DNA from: Ecdyonurus torrentis
Taxonomy: Eukaryota; Arthropoda; Insecta; Ephemeroptera; Heptageniidae
Length of the DNA: 64,000 nucleotides
Direction: 5' to 3'
Assembly: GCA_949318235.1 (NCBI GenBank)
Contig: OX439132.1
Location: 43,526,831-43,590,830, forward strand
The translations under genes and the position numbers were made by a program. Below, one piece after another: positions 32,701-41,909 of the stretch. The notes beneath the pieces are model-generated. The model was not told the DNA's origin. It did not search any database and was given only the letters and a program-made list of their open reading frames with translations. Positions within the stretch are counted from its first letter, which is position 1. The number at the start of each line of letters is the position of its first letter.

Positions 32701-35700
32701 GTGCTCTAATCTCTACCAACTATTTTCTAATTATTTTTTTTAACGTAATTAATACCAACCGCGATGGTTTTTTCCTATATCATTTCCATTTATCATTTTG
32801 TTATTATATATATATTTTTTTTCCAGGTTCTAGTTTTTAAAATTATAAATTATCAAACTTAACATACAATTTACCTTGAACTCTATATTATATTGAATAT
32901 ATTATCAAAGGAAAGCATAGGAAAACCAACAACAAAATCTGTAGCTAAATGAAGATATTAATGTCACAAACAACACAAATTTGACAGAAAAGTGTAGGGC
33001 CTTACCATCATGAAAAAGAGTCCCATAGTTTGGTGAAAATCTTGCTCGCACAGATATAAAAAAACTAACACATTGGAAATATTTCCGCTATAAACTCTAA
33101 GAGAGATGGAGTGTGTTATGCCTTCATCAGTCCTAACAGACTTGGAGAGAAATTATGAATGAATGATGACTTATGAATGATGGCTCTGCTGGTGTTACAT
33201 TGTGGTATATACAGGTGTAGTGAAGGTGGGGGAAGTGTGGTAGGAGATGATGAGCAAGAATAAGGGAGGGAATGTAGGAATAAGGGATCGGGAGAGTAGT
33301 GAGGGGGATAGGAGTGGGATGCATGATGAAGGCATAACACACTTCATCTCTCTTGGAGTTTATTGCCAAAATATTTCCAATGTGTTACGATTTTTTTTTT
33401 ATTATTTTTTTTATCTGTGCTAGCAAGATTGTCACCAAACTATGGGACTCTCTCAAATATGGTAACGCCCTTGCTGCTTTCTCCTACCTTTTTCTTTCAA
33501 ATTTATCATACTTAACCATGATGGTTTATTTTCCTTAACATATCTCACAGTGAACACAAATATTTACATTGATAATTGTGCCATCAAGACCTTCACCTAG
33601 CTATGGACTTCATCATGGTAAGGCACTTGTTTGTTTTCCTATCCTTTCCTTTGATAACAAACTGATATGGTTATTTCTTTCTCAACAATTAATCAATCTG
33701 TATATTGAATATTTAATATTCTTGATATATTACAGTAATTACACAATGTGAAATATAAAACTAAAACATTTTAAATTTAACTACTACGGTAAATATTGAT
33801 GTTGTAGCAGAAAATATGTGTATCACTCTGGCTGCACCAGAAGGGCAAACTTGCATTTGGTTCCTTTCAATGCTGCGTGCGCATCAAACATAAGCCTAAC
33901 ATGTAAAACCAAGTGCAAATACGCCCTTTGTTTTACTGGACAAAAATGCAAGTACGCCTTTTGAAAGACGACCTTGAAATGCAAGTATGCCTTTTTGGTG
34001 CAGCCAGAGCAGTATGTATCCTGTTGTTGTTGTTGTTGTTTTTAATCACATATCTTGTATATCTTGTACATATCTTGTTTTAGTCACCGGAAGCAAAAGG
34101 TGTATCTTGTTTCCGAACATTATGTAGACGGCACTCCCTAGTTACACATTTTGCTTCATGTGATAAAAACCAAAATACTCACATTTTTTTGCTGCAACAA
34201 CGATATTAAATGACATGTTCACTAAATTAAATTTCTAATCTGTTTTACTATTTCTGCAATGTAAAAATTTACATCTCATTCATATTTAAACTGACCTCCT
34301 GAACATTTCCATCCTTGTCCATAAGCTTGATTACAGGATCCAAGCCTCTCACGTAACGAATCTGAAGATTGTTGAACTGAGAAGGACGTTCACTCTTGAT
34401 AAAAGCTATATATAAAAAGGAAGTGAGTAAACTTTTGCTACAAGTTGCAAAGAATTTAACACCTTACCTTGTATCTGAGGATAAGCTCCAAATTTACATG
34501 TGCAAACTTCCAATCGTGCGCTGTGGTAACGTTTTACAAAATCTTTGCTTTCGTCTCGATGACAACATTGTTTACAATGATCTCTGTAACATAGAATTAG
34601 CACAATAATTTTAATATGATAGGACATTATATTATTGTCATTAGCTAGATAATAAGTCTATTATATATTACTGGCTAGTAAAGTAACAACTGTTTTGAGG
34701 CAGGCTTTAATTACACAATTTTGCTTACATCCTCTTCCTTTCAATGTACTACACATTCAAAGTAAGTAGAAATAGAAGTGGATGTAAGTGACATCGATTA
34801 ATTAAAGTCAACCTCAAAACAGTTTTACTGTTAATACGTATCCAATACACCGACAGCCTCGCGGCTATTATATGTATCAACAACATCTGCAAATCTTGCC
34901 TGGTCACACAAAATAGGTACCCTATCTACAAATCTCGCCATTCCACACAAAGTAGGTATCTCCTGTGTTACCTGAACCTATATTGTGTCGCGGCGAGATT
35001 TGTAGATACCTATTTTGTGTGACCAGGCAAGATTTGCAGATACATAAAATAGCCGCAAGGCTATCGACACTCTGGTAAGCTATATCTTCAACATTAAAGA
35101 AATGCCACGTAAATAATAACAATATCTCTATCTATAGCAGCAAATCAGTTCTTCCAAATAAAGACGTCATAGTGTCGTAGTAGTGTTTTTTTGCCATGCC
35201 ACTATGAGCTCTATGAGCTCTATGAAAAGAACAGGTAAGATTCAAGGTCCCATCACAAAAAAACTCTACAGTGACGTTTCTATCCGGAAGACTTGAAATG
35301 TACTGTTAAGTACGGTGGCTTGCTTTTCCTTAAAACAAAATATCATAAAATTACATTAGTATTTCTCATTTTTTTTCTAAATAACGTTTTACTTATTATT
35401 CAACATCTCTATCCAGCCTATTTTCCAATCATGGGCAGTTTTACTTTGTAAGAAACGAATACTTTCCCACATCAGTACTTGTTCCCAACATCTTGCATCT
35501 TAAATTCATGATTCTTTCTCGCTATGTAATTTGATTTTATGATTTTCTTGTTTAATAATAATAATAATACATAAATAGAAAAAGGTTTGGGTATGTGCAT
35601 TTAAAATGTTAAAGATTGTGTTTTGTGTTATACATACATATTCACATATGTATGCACTGTACCGTACATACATGAACATGGCACCAACTTTATCAAACAT

Positions 35701-36672
35701 GATGTATGTACATACATACATACATACTGTACATACATACATACATACATACATACTGTACATACATACATACATACATACATACATACATACATACATA
35801 CATACATACATACATACATACATACATACATACATACATACATACTGTACATACATACATACACACTGGCCAAAATAAGATCAGAAATCTTTACAACCGG
35901 ATGCACCTCTTTTTCTGAAACAATTTTCCCCAGATGGAGACCAAAATTTTGAAGGTTATAACTGATAAATATAATATTGAAGTTAATACACATATCATCA
36001 TATATGTAAGTGTTATATTTTATTTCTATAACTAGACAAAATTAATAAAAAAAGAAAACTAAATAGCATTAAGTTGCTAAAACAAACAAACTACTACTAC
36101 TATGTACTACTACTAAAAAAAAAAAAAAAAATGGAATAGAGTCCGAGTAAAGGGGGTGTATCCGGTTGTAATAACCAATCTTCTTATTTTGATAATGGTG
36201 TATGTATGTATACCGGTATGTATGTACCGGTAATGCCTACGTAATTTGTATGTATGATGTCAATGATGTGACATGCATGAAAGTGAAGTTTGAAGTTACA
36301 AAAAAAAGAAAAACAATTTAACATTACACATTACATCCTGGAATGGGGGTAGTATTTAATTTCTGTAAAATTTTTATACGATTTATAATGTCTCATAAAA
36401 TACATATTAGGTTATGATAAATGATAATCATATACTTTAGTTCTTGAAGTCCAAAATCCTGCAGCGTGTCACACGACGAGCATAACAAATTGGCTTTACT
36501 AAAGCCCAAGGCAGAACAGTCCTCAGCAGAAAATTCTCCATGTGCAGTGGCCAACTATAATCATCATCATTGACATACATGTAAATTTAATTTAGGATTT
36601 ACATTTTCATGCAGTAAATTGACGATTACTTACAATAAAAAATAAAGATAAACAACATTTGATCGGATCCAT
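29773..36672 (-). CDS. SELENOF: Selenoprotein F (Sep15) homologue with Cys at the Sec position
   Basis: Five exons join in frame with GT-AG borders: 36672-36634, 36554-36436, 34583-34468, 34405-34296 and 29877-29773 (489 nt, 162 residues). Residues 1-19 form a signal peptide (MDPIKCCLSLFFILATAHG). Residues 20-60 are the Cys-rich segment (CSSCD at 38-42, CKQCC at 56-60), which in SELENOF binds the ER folding sensor UGGT. Residues 77-163 form the thioredoxin-like domain, with LEVCTCK where vertebrate proteins have Cys-Gly-Sec-Lys, then QIRYVRG, PVIKLMDKDG and WDTDTVEEFL. The Sec codon is TGT, so no SECIS element is required. Known role of the family: ER glycoprotein quality control with UGGT. 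Introns 1 and 3 are short (79 and 62 bp); the last, 4.4 kb, holds hammerhead insertion 2 and several foldbacks. A 20+ base A run directly precedes the ATG. Confidence 0.93.
30318..30711. repeat. Foldback family H, copy 1 (in SELENOF last intron)
   Basis: Right end TTTCACCCCGGTTGACTG followed by TA; left end CCGGGGTGAAATTG. Inside is a long inverted repeat (about 30393-30425 against 30519-30550) containing ATGTCCGATGTCCATTTG and its complement. The ends match the cleaner copy at 47743-47962. Confidence 0.65.
30832..31075. repeat. Nested foldback containing MITE family K copy 2
   Basis: The outer inverted repeat (GAAAAATTAGGGAATGGGA against TCCCATTCCCCAATTTTTC) encloses family K at 30856-30966, with ends AAATGCTGTTTGCAAACCC and GGGTTTACAAACAGCATT, and a second hairpin built on TATGAGCTTACAC. 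One foldback has probably inserted into another. Confidence 0.65.
31437..31444 (+). promoter_or_regulatory. TATA box of hammerhead unit, insertion 2
   Basis: TATAAAAA with CCAAT at 31404-31408, a TCAGC motif at 31465-31469 and TCAGT at 31470-31474. It is repeated at 32345-32352 in the second unit. Predicted start near 31467-31472, about 95-100 nt before the hammerhead cleavage site. Motif-based. Confidence 0.6.
31528..31572 (+). ncRNA. Type-I hammerhead ribozyme, insertion 2 unit 1
   Basis: GCCTTA, CTGATGAG, stem II TCC/GGA with loop TAGGTAAA, CGAAAC, CCGGTC, TAAGGC. All invariant core residues are present, stem I is six perfect pairs and stem III is minimal. Predicted cleavage after C31566. 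Confidence 0.93.
32436..32480 (+). ncRNA. Type-I hammerhead ribozyme, insertion 2 unit 2
   Basis: Identical in core and stems to the ribozyme at 31528-31572, 908 bp downstream, in the partial second unit. Confidence 0.93.
32889..33712 (+). mobile_element. Nested family I foldback retroelements
   Basis: The outer element (about 32901-33700) is flanked by the exact 12-bp duplication TATATTGAATAT (32889-32900 and 33701-33712). Inside it, about 33000-33540, is a second family I element with arms TTACCATCATG...CCCATAGTTTGGTG and CACCAAACTATGGGACTCTC, ending in TTAACCATGATGGTTTATTTTCC. A purine-rich unrelated segment (33180-33310) separates the inner arms. Family I ends resemble those of the hammerhead units. 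Confidence 0.7.
33826..34009. repeat. 184-bp foldback MITE
   Basis: Inverted ends CTCTGGCTGCACCAGAAGGGC and GCCTTTTTGGTGCAGCCAGAG (here counted with one mismatch), with further internal repeats of TGCAAGTACGCC type. Single copy in this window. Confidence 0.75.
34676..34831. repeat. MITE family A, copy 3
   Basis: In SELENOF intron 2. Ends TAGTAAAGTAACAACTGTTT and CCTCAAAACAGTTTTACTG match the 3811-3970 element, as does the TTACATCCTCTTCC block. Confidence 0.7.
34848..35070. repeat. Foldback of about 220 bp
   Basis: In SELENOF intron 2. Arms share CTTGCCTGGTCACACAAAAT and its complement, flanked by CGACAGCCTCGCGGCTAT against ATAGCCGCAAGGCTATCG. Non-coding. Confidence 0.75.
35707..35862. repeat. 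(ACAT)n microsatellite
   Basis: About 155 bp of ACAT/TACA tetranucleotides with a few CTGTACA interruptions, in SELENOF intron 2. It causes false Tyr-Ile-His-Thr and Met-Tyr-Val-Cys frames. Confidence 0.95.
35863..36200. repeat. MITE family O, copy 2
   Basis: Ends CACTGGCCAAAATAAGA and TCTTATTTTGATAATGGTG. Inner blocks ACAACCGGATGCACC and GGTGTATCCGGTTGT pair. It abuts the ACAT repeat on the left and GTATGTATGT on the right. Related to 3393-3600. Confidence 0.7.
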
Positions 36673-37266
36673 TTTTTTTTTTTTTTTTTTTTTTTGCCAG
36701 CTGATGCCAAAAGTGAGGGAGGGGAGTGGAGGTGGAGGGGGTGGAGGTTGGGCGAGGGAGAGGGGGAGAGGGGGGGACGAGCCGGTTGGCGGGGTTGGCG
36801 CTGAAATCAGTGTCAAAATTTGTAAACAAGAAAGCAATAAAAAAATAAAAAACGGAAAAAAAATGGATAAACTAAACGATAACGACGATAATATTTAATT
36901 AATTTATATCTAGTATTTTTTGTTTGATCTTTTGTTTCTATTGTATTGATTCAAAAGAAGTTTAGTTTATGGGGCTTCAGAGTTGCCTAATTTGAGAGGT
37001 ATTGAAGCATGAAAAGTGACAATAAAATGAGTTAATTAATGGTAGGGTGGTGGGTGGTGATGATGGCATGGGGCATGGGTTTATTTGTAACATTAAAATT
37101 ATGGTCTTTATACATACTTTTATTTAAAATACATACACACTGTGCATTGTATGTATATCCAATTTTAATAAGGATTTAACTGTCTACTTTATTGAATGTT
37201 TATTTTGCTAGATATGATATAACGTGTTTTGAAGTGTGAAATTTTCAAAGCATATGTATGTATGTA
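36673..37266. promoter_or_regulatory. Probable SELENOF promoter region, possibly shared with RFWD3
   Basis: A run of more than 20 A residues (sense) abuts the SELENOF ATG. It is followed upstream by a G-rich block on the plus strand (about 36715-36790, many GGGG/GGAGG runs) and a GC-richer patch with GGCGGGGTTGGCGC. The coding genes on either side are divergent. No TATA box or initiator could be assigned. Confidence 0.4.
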
Positions 37267-40200
37267 CAGTCGGAACATTGAATGATTGAGTGTCGACAAA
37301 GCGCGGCAAATATGTGCAGTCCGAGTGGTTCCTGCCTAAAATGGCGGCATGGCGGTTGGCGCCAATTTTTTTTCTTTTTAAATATCACACGGTGCGGCAG
37401 ATTCAGACTTCATCTAAATCGTGTACTTGAATTAAAGGATATAATAGTGCATTACATTCTAGAGTTATGAAACTTGGTACACTTGCAGTTAACACCCAGC
37501 CTATGATTTTCATGGGCTGAGCCACCCGGGGTACCCAACCCTTGCACCCCTGGAGACCCTGGAAGTATGATTTAATTTGTTATGCCTAAACTATGGGTTT
37601 TAGCAAAAAATGCTTGAAACAAAAGTTGTTCAGCATACCTTTTCATATGCCCATGAATTTTTTCAAAATGCTATGTTGCCGCATTTGCCAACAGTGTTGC
37701 CGAATATAGCTCACCATATCCATATAATATAATGTAAAATGAACTTTTTTTTTTTTTTTTTTAATATGCAGTTTATATTTTTGATATTTTGATGTAAAAT
37801 GCATTTAAACGAGTATTAATATTATTTAATACACAATTTAATGATTACAAAATTAATTATTTGATTTAAAAAAATAAAGAAAGAAACTTTTAACCTTTAT
37901 AAATATAAGTGCATTTGACAGTACGTTAAACCCGTATAAATATAGGTTTTCAGTTACTCCTGTGCTGTAAACATGCACGTAATTTTTAAAACATAATATC
38001 AACATGTTAAGGAACAACATTTAGGGGTAAGCCATCCTCAGGGGTCAACCCTGTGACCCTGAAAAAATCGCAAAGTGTACACATTTAACAAAAACTCTTA
38101 CTTTATTTTGGCATTTTATTGATATTTAGTGACTTTGGCGTGAGAAATGAGCACTAAAAGGGTTGACCCTTGAGAATTAAGGACTCAAACACCTTAAATA
38201 TTTTTAAAGTACCCAGTTATCAATTTTTTGGGGCTGAGACCATTCAGGACTATAGACATTTAAAGACCCTGGTTCCTGGTCACCTTAAATCAGACAAGGA
38301 ACCAGGGTCTTTAAGTGTCTATAGTCCTGAAGGGTCTCAGCCCCAAAAAAATTGATAACTGGGTACTTTAAAAATATTTAAGGTGTTTGAGTCCTTAATT
38401 CTCAAGGGTCAACCCTTTTAGTGCTCATTTCTCACGCCAAAGTCACTAAATATCAATAAAATGCCAAAATAAAGTAAGAGTTTTTGTTAAATGTGTACAC
38501 TTTGCGATTTTTTCAGGGTCACAGGGTTGACCCCTGAGGATGGCTTACCCCTAAATGTTGTTCCTTAACATGTTGATATTATGTTTTAAAAATTACGTGC
38601 ATGTTTACAGCACAGGAGTAACTGAAAACCTATATTTATACGGGTTTAACGTATACTGTCAAATGCACTTATATTTATAAAGGTTAAAAGTTTCTTCCTT
38701 TCTTTATTTTTTTAAATCAAATAATTAATTTTGTAATCATTAAATTGTGTATTAAATAATATTACTGCTAGTTTAAATGCATTTTACATCAAAATATCAC
38801 AAATATAAACTGCATATTAAAAAAAAAAGAAAAAATAAAGTTCATTTTACATTATATTATGGATATGGTGAGCTACATTCGGCAACACTGTTGGCAAATG
38901 CGGCAACATAGCATTTTGAAAAAATTCATGGGCATATGAAAAGGTATGCTGAACAACTTTTGTTTCAAGCATTTTTTGCTAAAACCCATAGTTTAGGCAT
39001 AACAAATTAAATCATACTTCAAGGGTCTCCAGGGGTGCAAGGGTTGGGTACCCCGGGTGGCTCAGCCCATGAAAATCATAGGCTGGGTGTTAACTGCAAG
39101 TGTACCAAGTTTCATAACTCTAGAATGTAATGCACTATTATATCCTTTAATTCAAGTACTATACGATTTAGATGAAGTCTGAATCTGCCGCACCGTGTGA
39201 TATTTAAAAAGAAAAAAAATTGGCGCCAACCGCCATGCCGCCATTTTAGGCAGGAACCACTCGTGGGCTTTACGGAAACTAAACATGTGATAGTACTACT
39301 TTTTCCCGCCTTTTTTGGTGCCGCGTATTTTGAATGACAAATGCAGAAATAAGGCTAATGGGACGACTAAAGACCCCAAAGACATGCCAAAATCATCGCT
39401 AAAGACGCTAGATAATTTATTGAAGGTATTTCACGCAAGAAAACATCAAATTACGAGGAAAACGTGCAGTAAATTGAAATTATACGTCTTAAAATTTGTA
39501 TCGTCACTGAATACTTTGGCGCAATTTTATCCATGGCGCGTGACTTAAATAGTGAGAAAGAAAACAGTCCAGAAGGGTTTATTTAGCTACACTCAAACAT
39601 ATTAGTGTAACAAAAACTAAAGAAACAGACACTGAAATGTATTTATCAACGTAATAAAAACATTTAAGATGAATTTTAGGTGTAATATTATGATTATTGC
39701 TGCACAGCTATCGGTTTGCCGAGACGGTCGTGCTTCTCTAAATGGCCGATAGGTGGCAGTAATAAAGTAGAAGCTACAACCATCTATCGGCCATTTAGAG
39801 AGGCATTTGATCAAACAGATAGCTATGCAGCAATAATCATAATATTACACCTAAAATTCATCCTAAATGTTTTTATTACGTTGATAAATACATTTCAGTG
39901 TCTGTTTCTTTAGTTTGTTACACTAATATGTTTGAGTGTAGCTAAATAAACCCTTCTGGACTGTTTTCTTTCTCACTATTTAAGTCACGCGCCATGGATA
40001 AAATTGCGCCAAAGTATTCAGTGACGATACAAATTTTAAGACGTATAATTTCAATTTACTGCACGTTTTCCTCGTAATTTGATGTTTTCTTGCGTGAAAT
40101 ACCTTCAATAAATTATCTAGCGTCTTTAGCGATGATTTTGACATGTCTTTGGGGTCTTTAGTCGTCCCATTAGCCTTATTTCTGCATTTGTCATTCAAAA

Positions 40201-40322
40201 TACGCGGCACCAAAAAAGGCGGGAAAAAGTAGTACTATCACATGTTTAGTTTCCGTAAAGCCCATCGGACTGCACATATTTGCCGCGCTTTGTCGACACT
40301 CAATCATTCAATGTTCCGACTG
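37267..40322. repeat. Compound nested palindromic element, 3.06 kb
   Basis: The outer 58-bp arms are exact inverted copies (37267-37324 and 40265-40322, starting CAGTCGGAACATTG). Between them lie two back-to-back near-perfect palindromes: 37325-39260 (1.94 kb, centre near 38292) and 39261-40264 (1.0 kb, centre near 39765). The left outer arm continues directly into the smaller palindrome if the 1.94-kb one is removed, so the larger palindrome appears inserted at the arm/body junction of a 1.1-kb foldback element. A frame of 77 codons in each arm of the smaller palindrome (39315-39548 plus, 39980-40213 minus) has no early ATG and no recognised family. No transposase. Confidence 0.88.
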
Positions 40323-41909
40323 TTACATAGTCACAAAATTCATACATACCGGTATGTATACAAATCATGCATTACAGTACAGACCGAATATAGAAATATA
40401 TGCATTATAATTTTAAAAAATTATTCTATACTGTCTAATGGCAATACAATGCATCATTTAGCGTGAAATTATGAGGGAGGGAGGGAGGTGAAAAAGAACT
40501 GCAAAAGATATATTTTTTTAAAATAGCGATAAAAGTGGGTTATGGTTATCAAGACACAGTTGTTGGCAAGTCTAATTTTTAGCAGATGTGGAGATGTTTT
40601 AATAAAAACTTACAAAAATTAAATTAGTACTAAATGTACATACTCTTGTTAGATTTACTGGCAAATATATATACATACATGTACATTGGTACATATAAAC
40701 AAATGCATACAGTAATATGTAACATACATATTGTGTACATATGTACATCATGCATTGTATACACAACGAAGAAGTTTTAAAGAAAGTTAGGTCAATGATT
40801 ATATGTATTAAGTGCAGTATTATAAGATGAAATCAATTGTAGCTAATGCAAATAAAAAAATGTTAAATTTTTATTTAGGAATCTCATGTACATCATACAC
40901 TACTTTAATATTTAAGGACATCATAGCTTTCTAAATTATTATTGAATCTAAACTTTGAGTACGATACATATTGTAGTTCATTATAGGATGTGTATACACT
41001 CAAAAACTTATGAACAAGATAGAAAATGTGCAGATAAAAGGGGTCACTGTGTAGACATAGATTATTGGAAATCTTAACATTATCTAGCTCTGATGCAAAG
41101 GTGGTAAAAAAAAAAAAATTAGGAGGAGTATAATGAAAGAGAGATCAAAGGAGAAATATACATACCGGTATATTATTGTGTATATTAACACGGTACGTTA
41201 TGAAACTAGAGGTTGGGACAATCAAAAATCTAAAACAATGAGGATGGGAAATACTTATATTAACTAAAACTTCAAGTAACAGGTTGTAGATCGGATATAG
41301 GAAATTATTCTCTTGTCAGTAGAAATACTCGTAACCAAAATTTTGTATAATAGACCAAATCTGCGGATTAACAAAGCTTGCTGGGACTGTTAACTTTTTC
41401 CAATTTGATCCTTGTGCAGGGACACTGTTATGGTGGATTGTAGGACAAAAGCAAGCCATTTTTAAAGCAGTTTTATTTTTTTAAATACTTTCCACTCATT
41501 TCAGGTTTTAAAATTTTAGAACATAAAAGATGATTCAGCTACCATTTTTGTGTAAAAAATTTGAGAACAATCAAATGAGTGAAATGTATTACAGTATAAA
41601 AAAAGAACAAACACCTGCCGATAATTGCTGCAAGCATGATAATAACTACATACAATACTTTATACTGTTGCCATTCTTTATACATAGTGATTTTATGGTA
41701 TAGGTATTATTATGGAGACATAATTATGTATAATGCAAAGTGTATAGTATTATGTAAAGTGTATGTATATTAGAGTGAATATAGTTATATTATTAATGTT
41801 CTTATTTAAACATGCATGCTAGACCATGCATACTTGTGTGTACATATTTTCAGATAAGGGTACATGTAACTTTTTTTGTTTTGTTTGTTTAGAGCATAAC
41901 TGAATTTCG
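40323..41909. other. 5' flank of RFWD3 coding region
   Basis: AT-rich with scattered ATGT repeats. An acceptor-like TTTGTTTAG ends at 41892, 17 bases before the RFWD3 ATG, so a non-coding first exon probably lies upstream; I could not place it. Confidence 0.45.

Larger units (their letters stand above)
31140..32799 (+). mobile_element. Hammerhead-bearing tandem retroelement, insertion 2
   Basis: The insertion occupies 31153-32786 and is flanked by an exact 13-bp duplication CATTTATCATTTT (31140-31152 and 32787-32799). Order on the plus strand: an inverted fragment of the unit's 3' end (31153-31325), one full unit of about 908 bp (from 31326) and a second partial unit ending after CCGCGATGGTTTTTTCC. 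Both units have a CCAAT/TATA promoter and a hammerhead. It is clearly related to insertion 1 but diverged, so it is an independent event of the same family. It lies in the last SELENOF intron, on the strand opposite to that gene. No reverse transcriptase. Confidence 0.88.

Noticed and set aside
33116..33369. Two minus-strand frames rich in His, Ser and Pro
   Set aside because: They translate a purine-rich block and the arms of a family I foldback.
35506..35993. Met-Tyr-Val-Cys / Tyr-Ile-His-Thr frames
   Set aside because: They are translations of the ACAT microsatellite within SELENOF intron 2.
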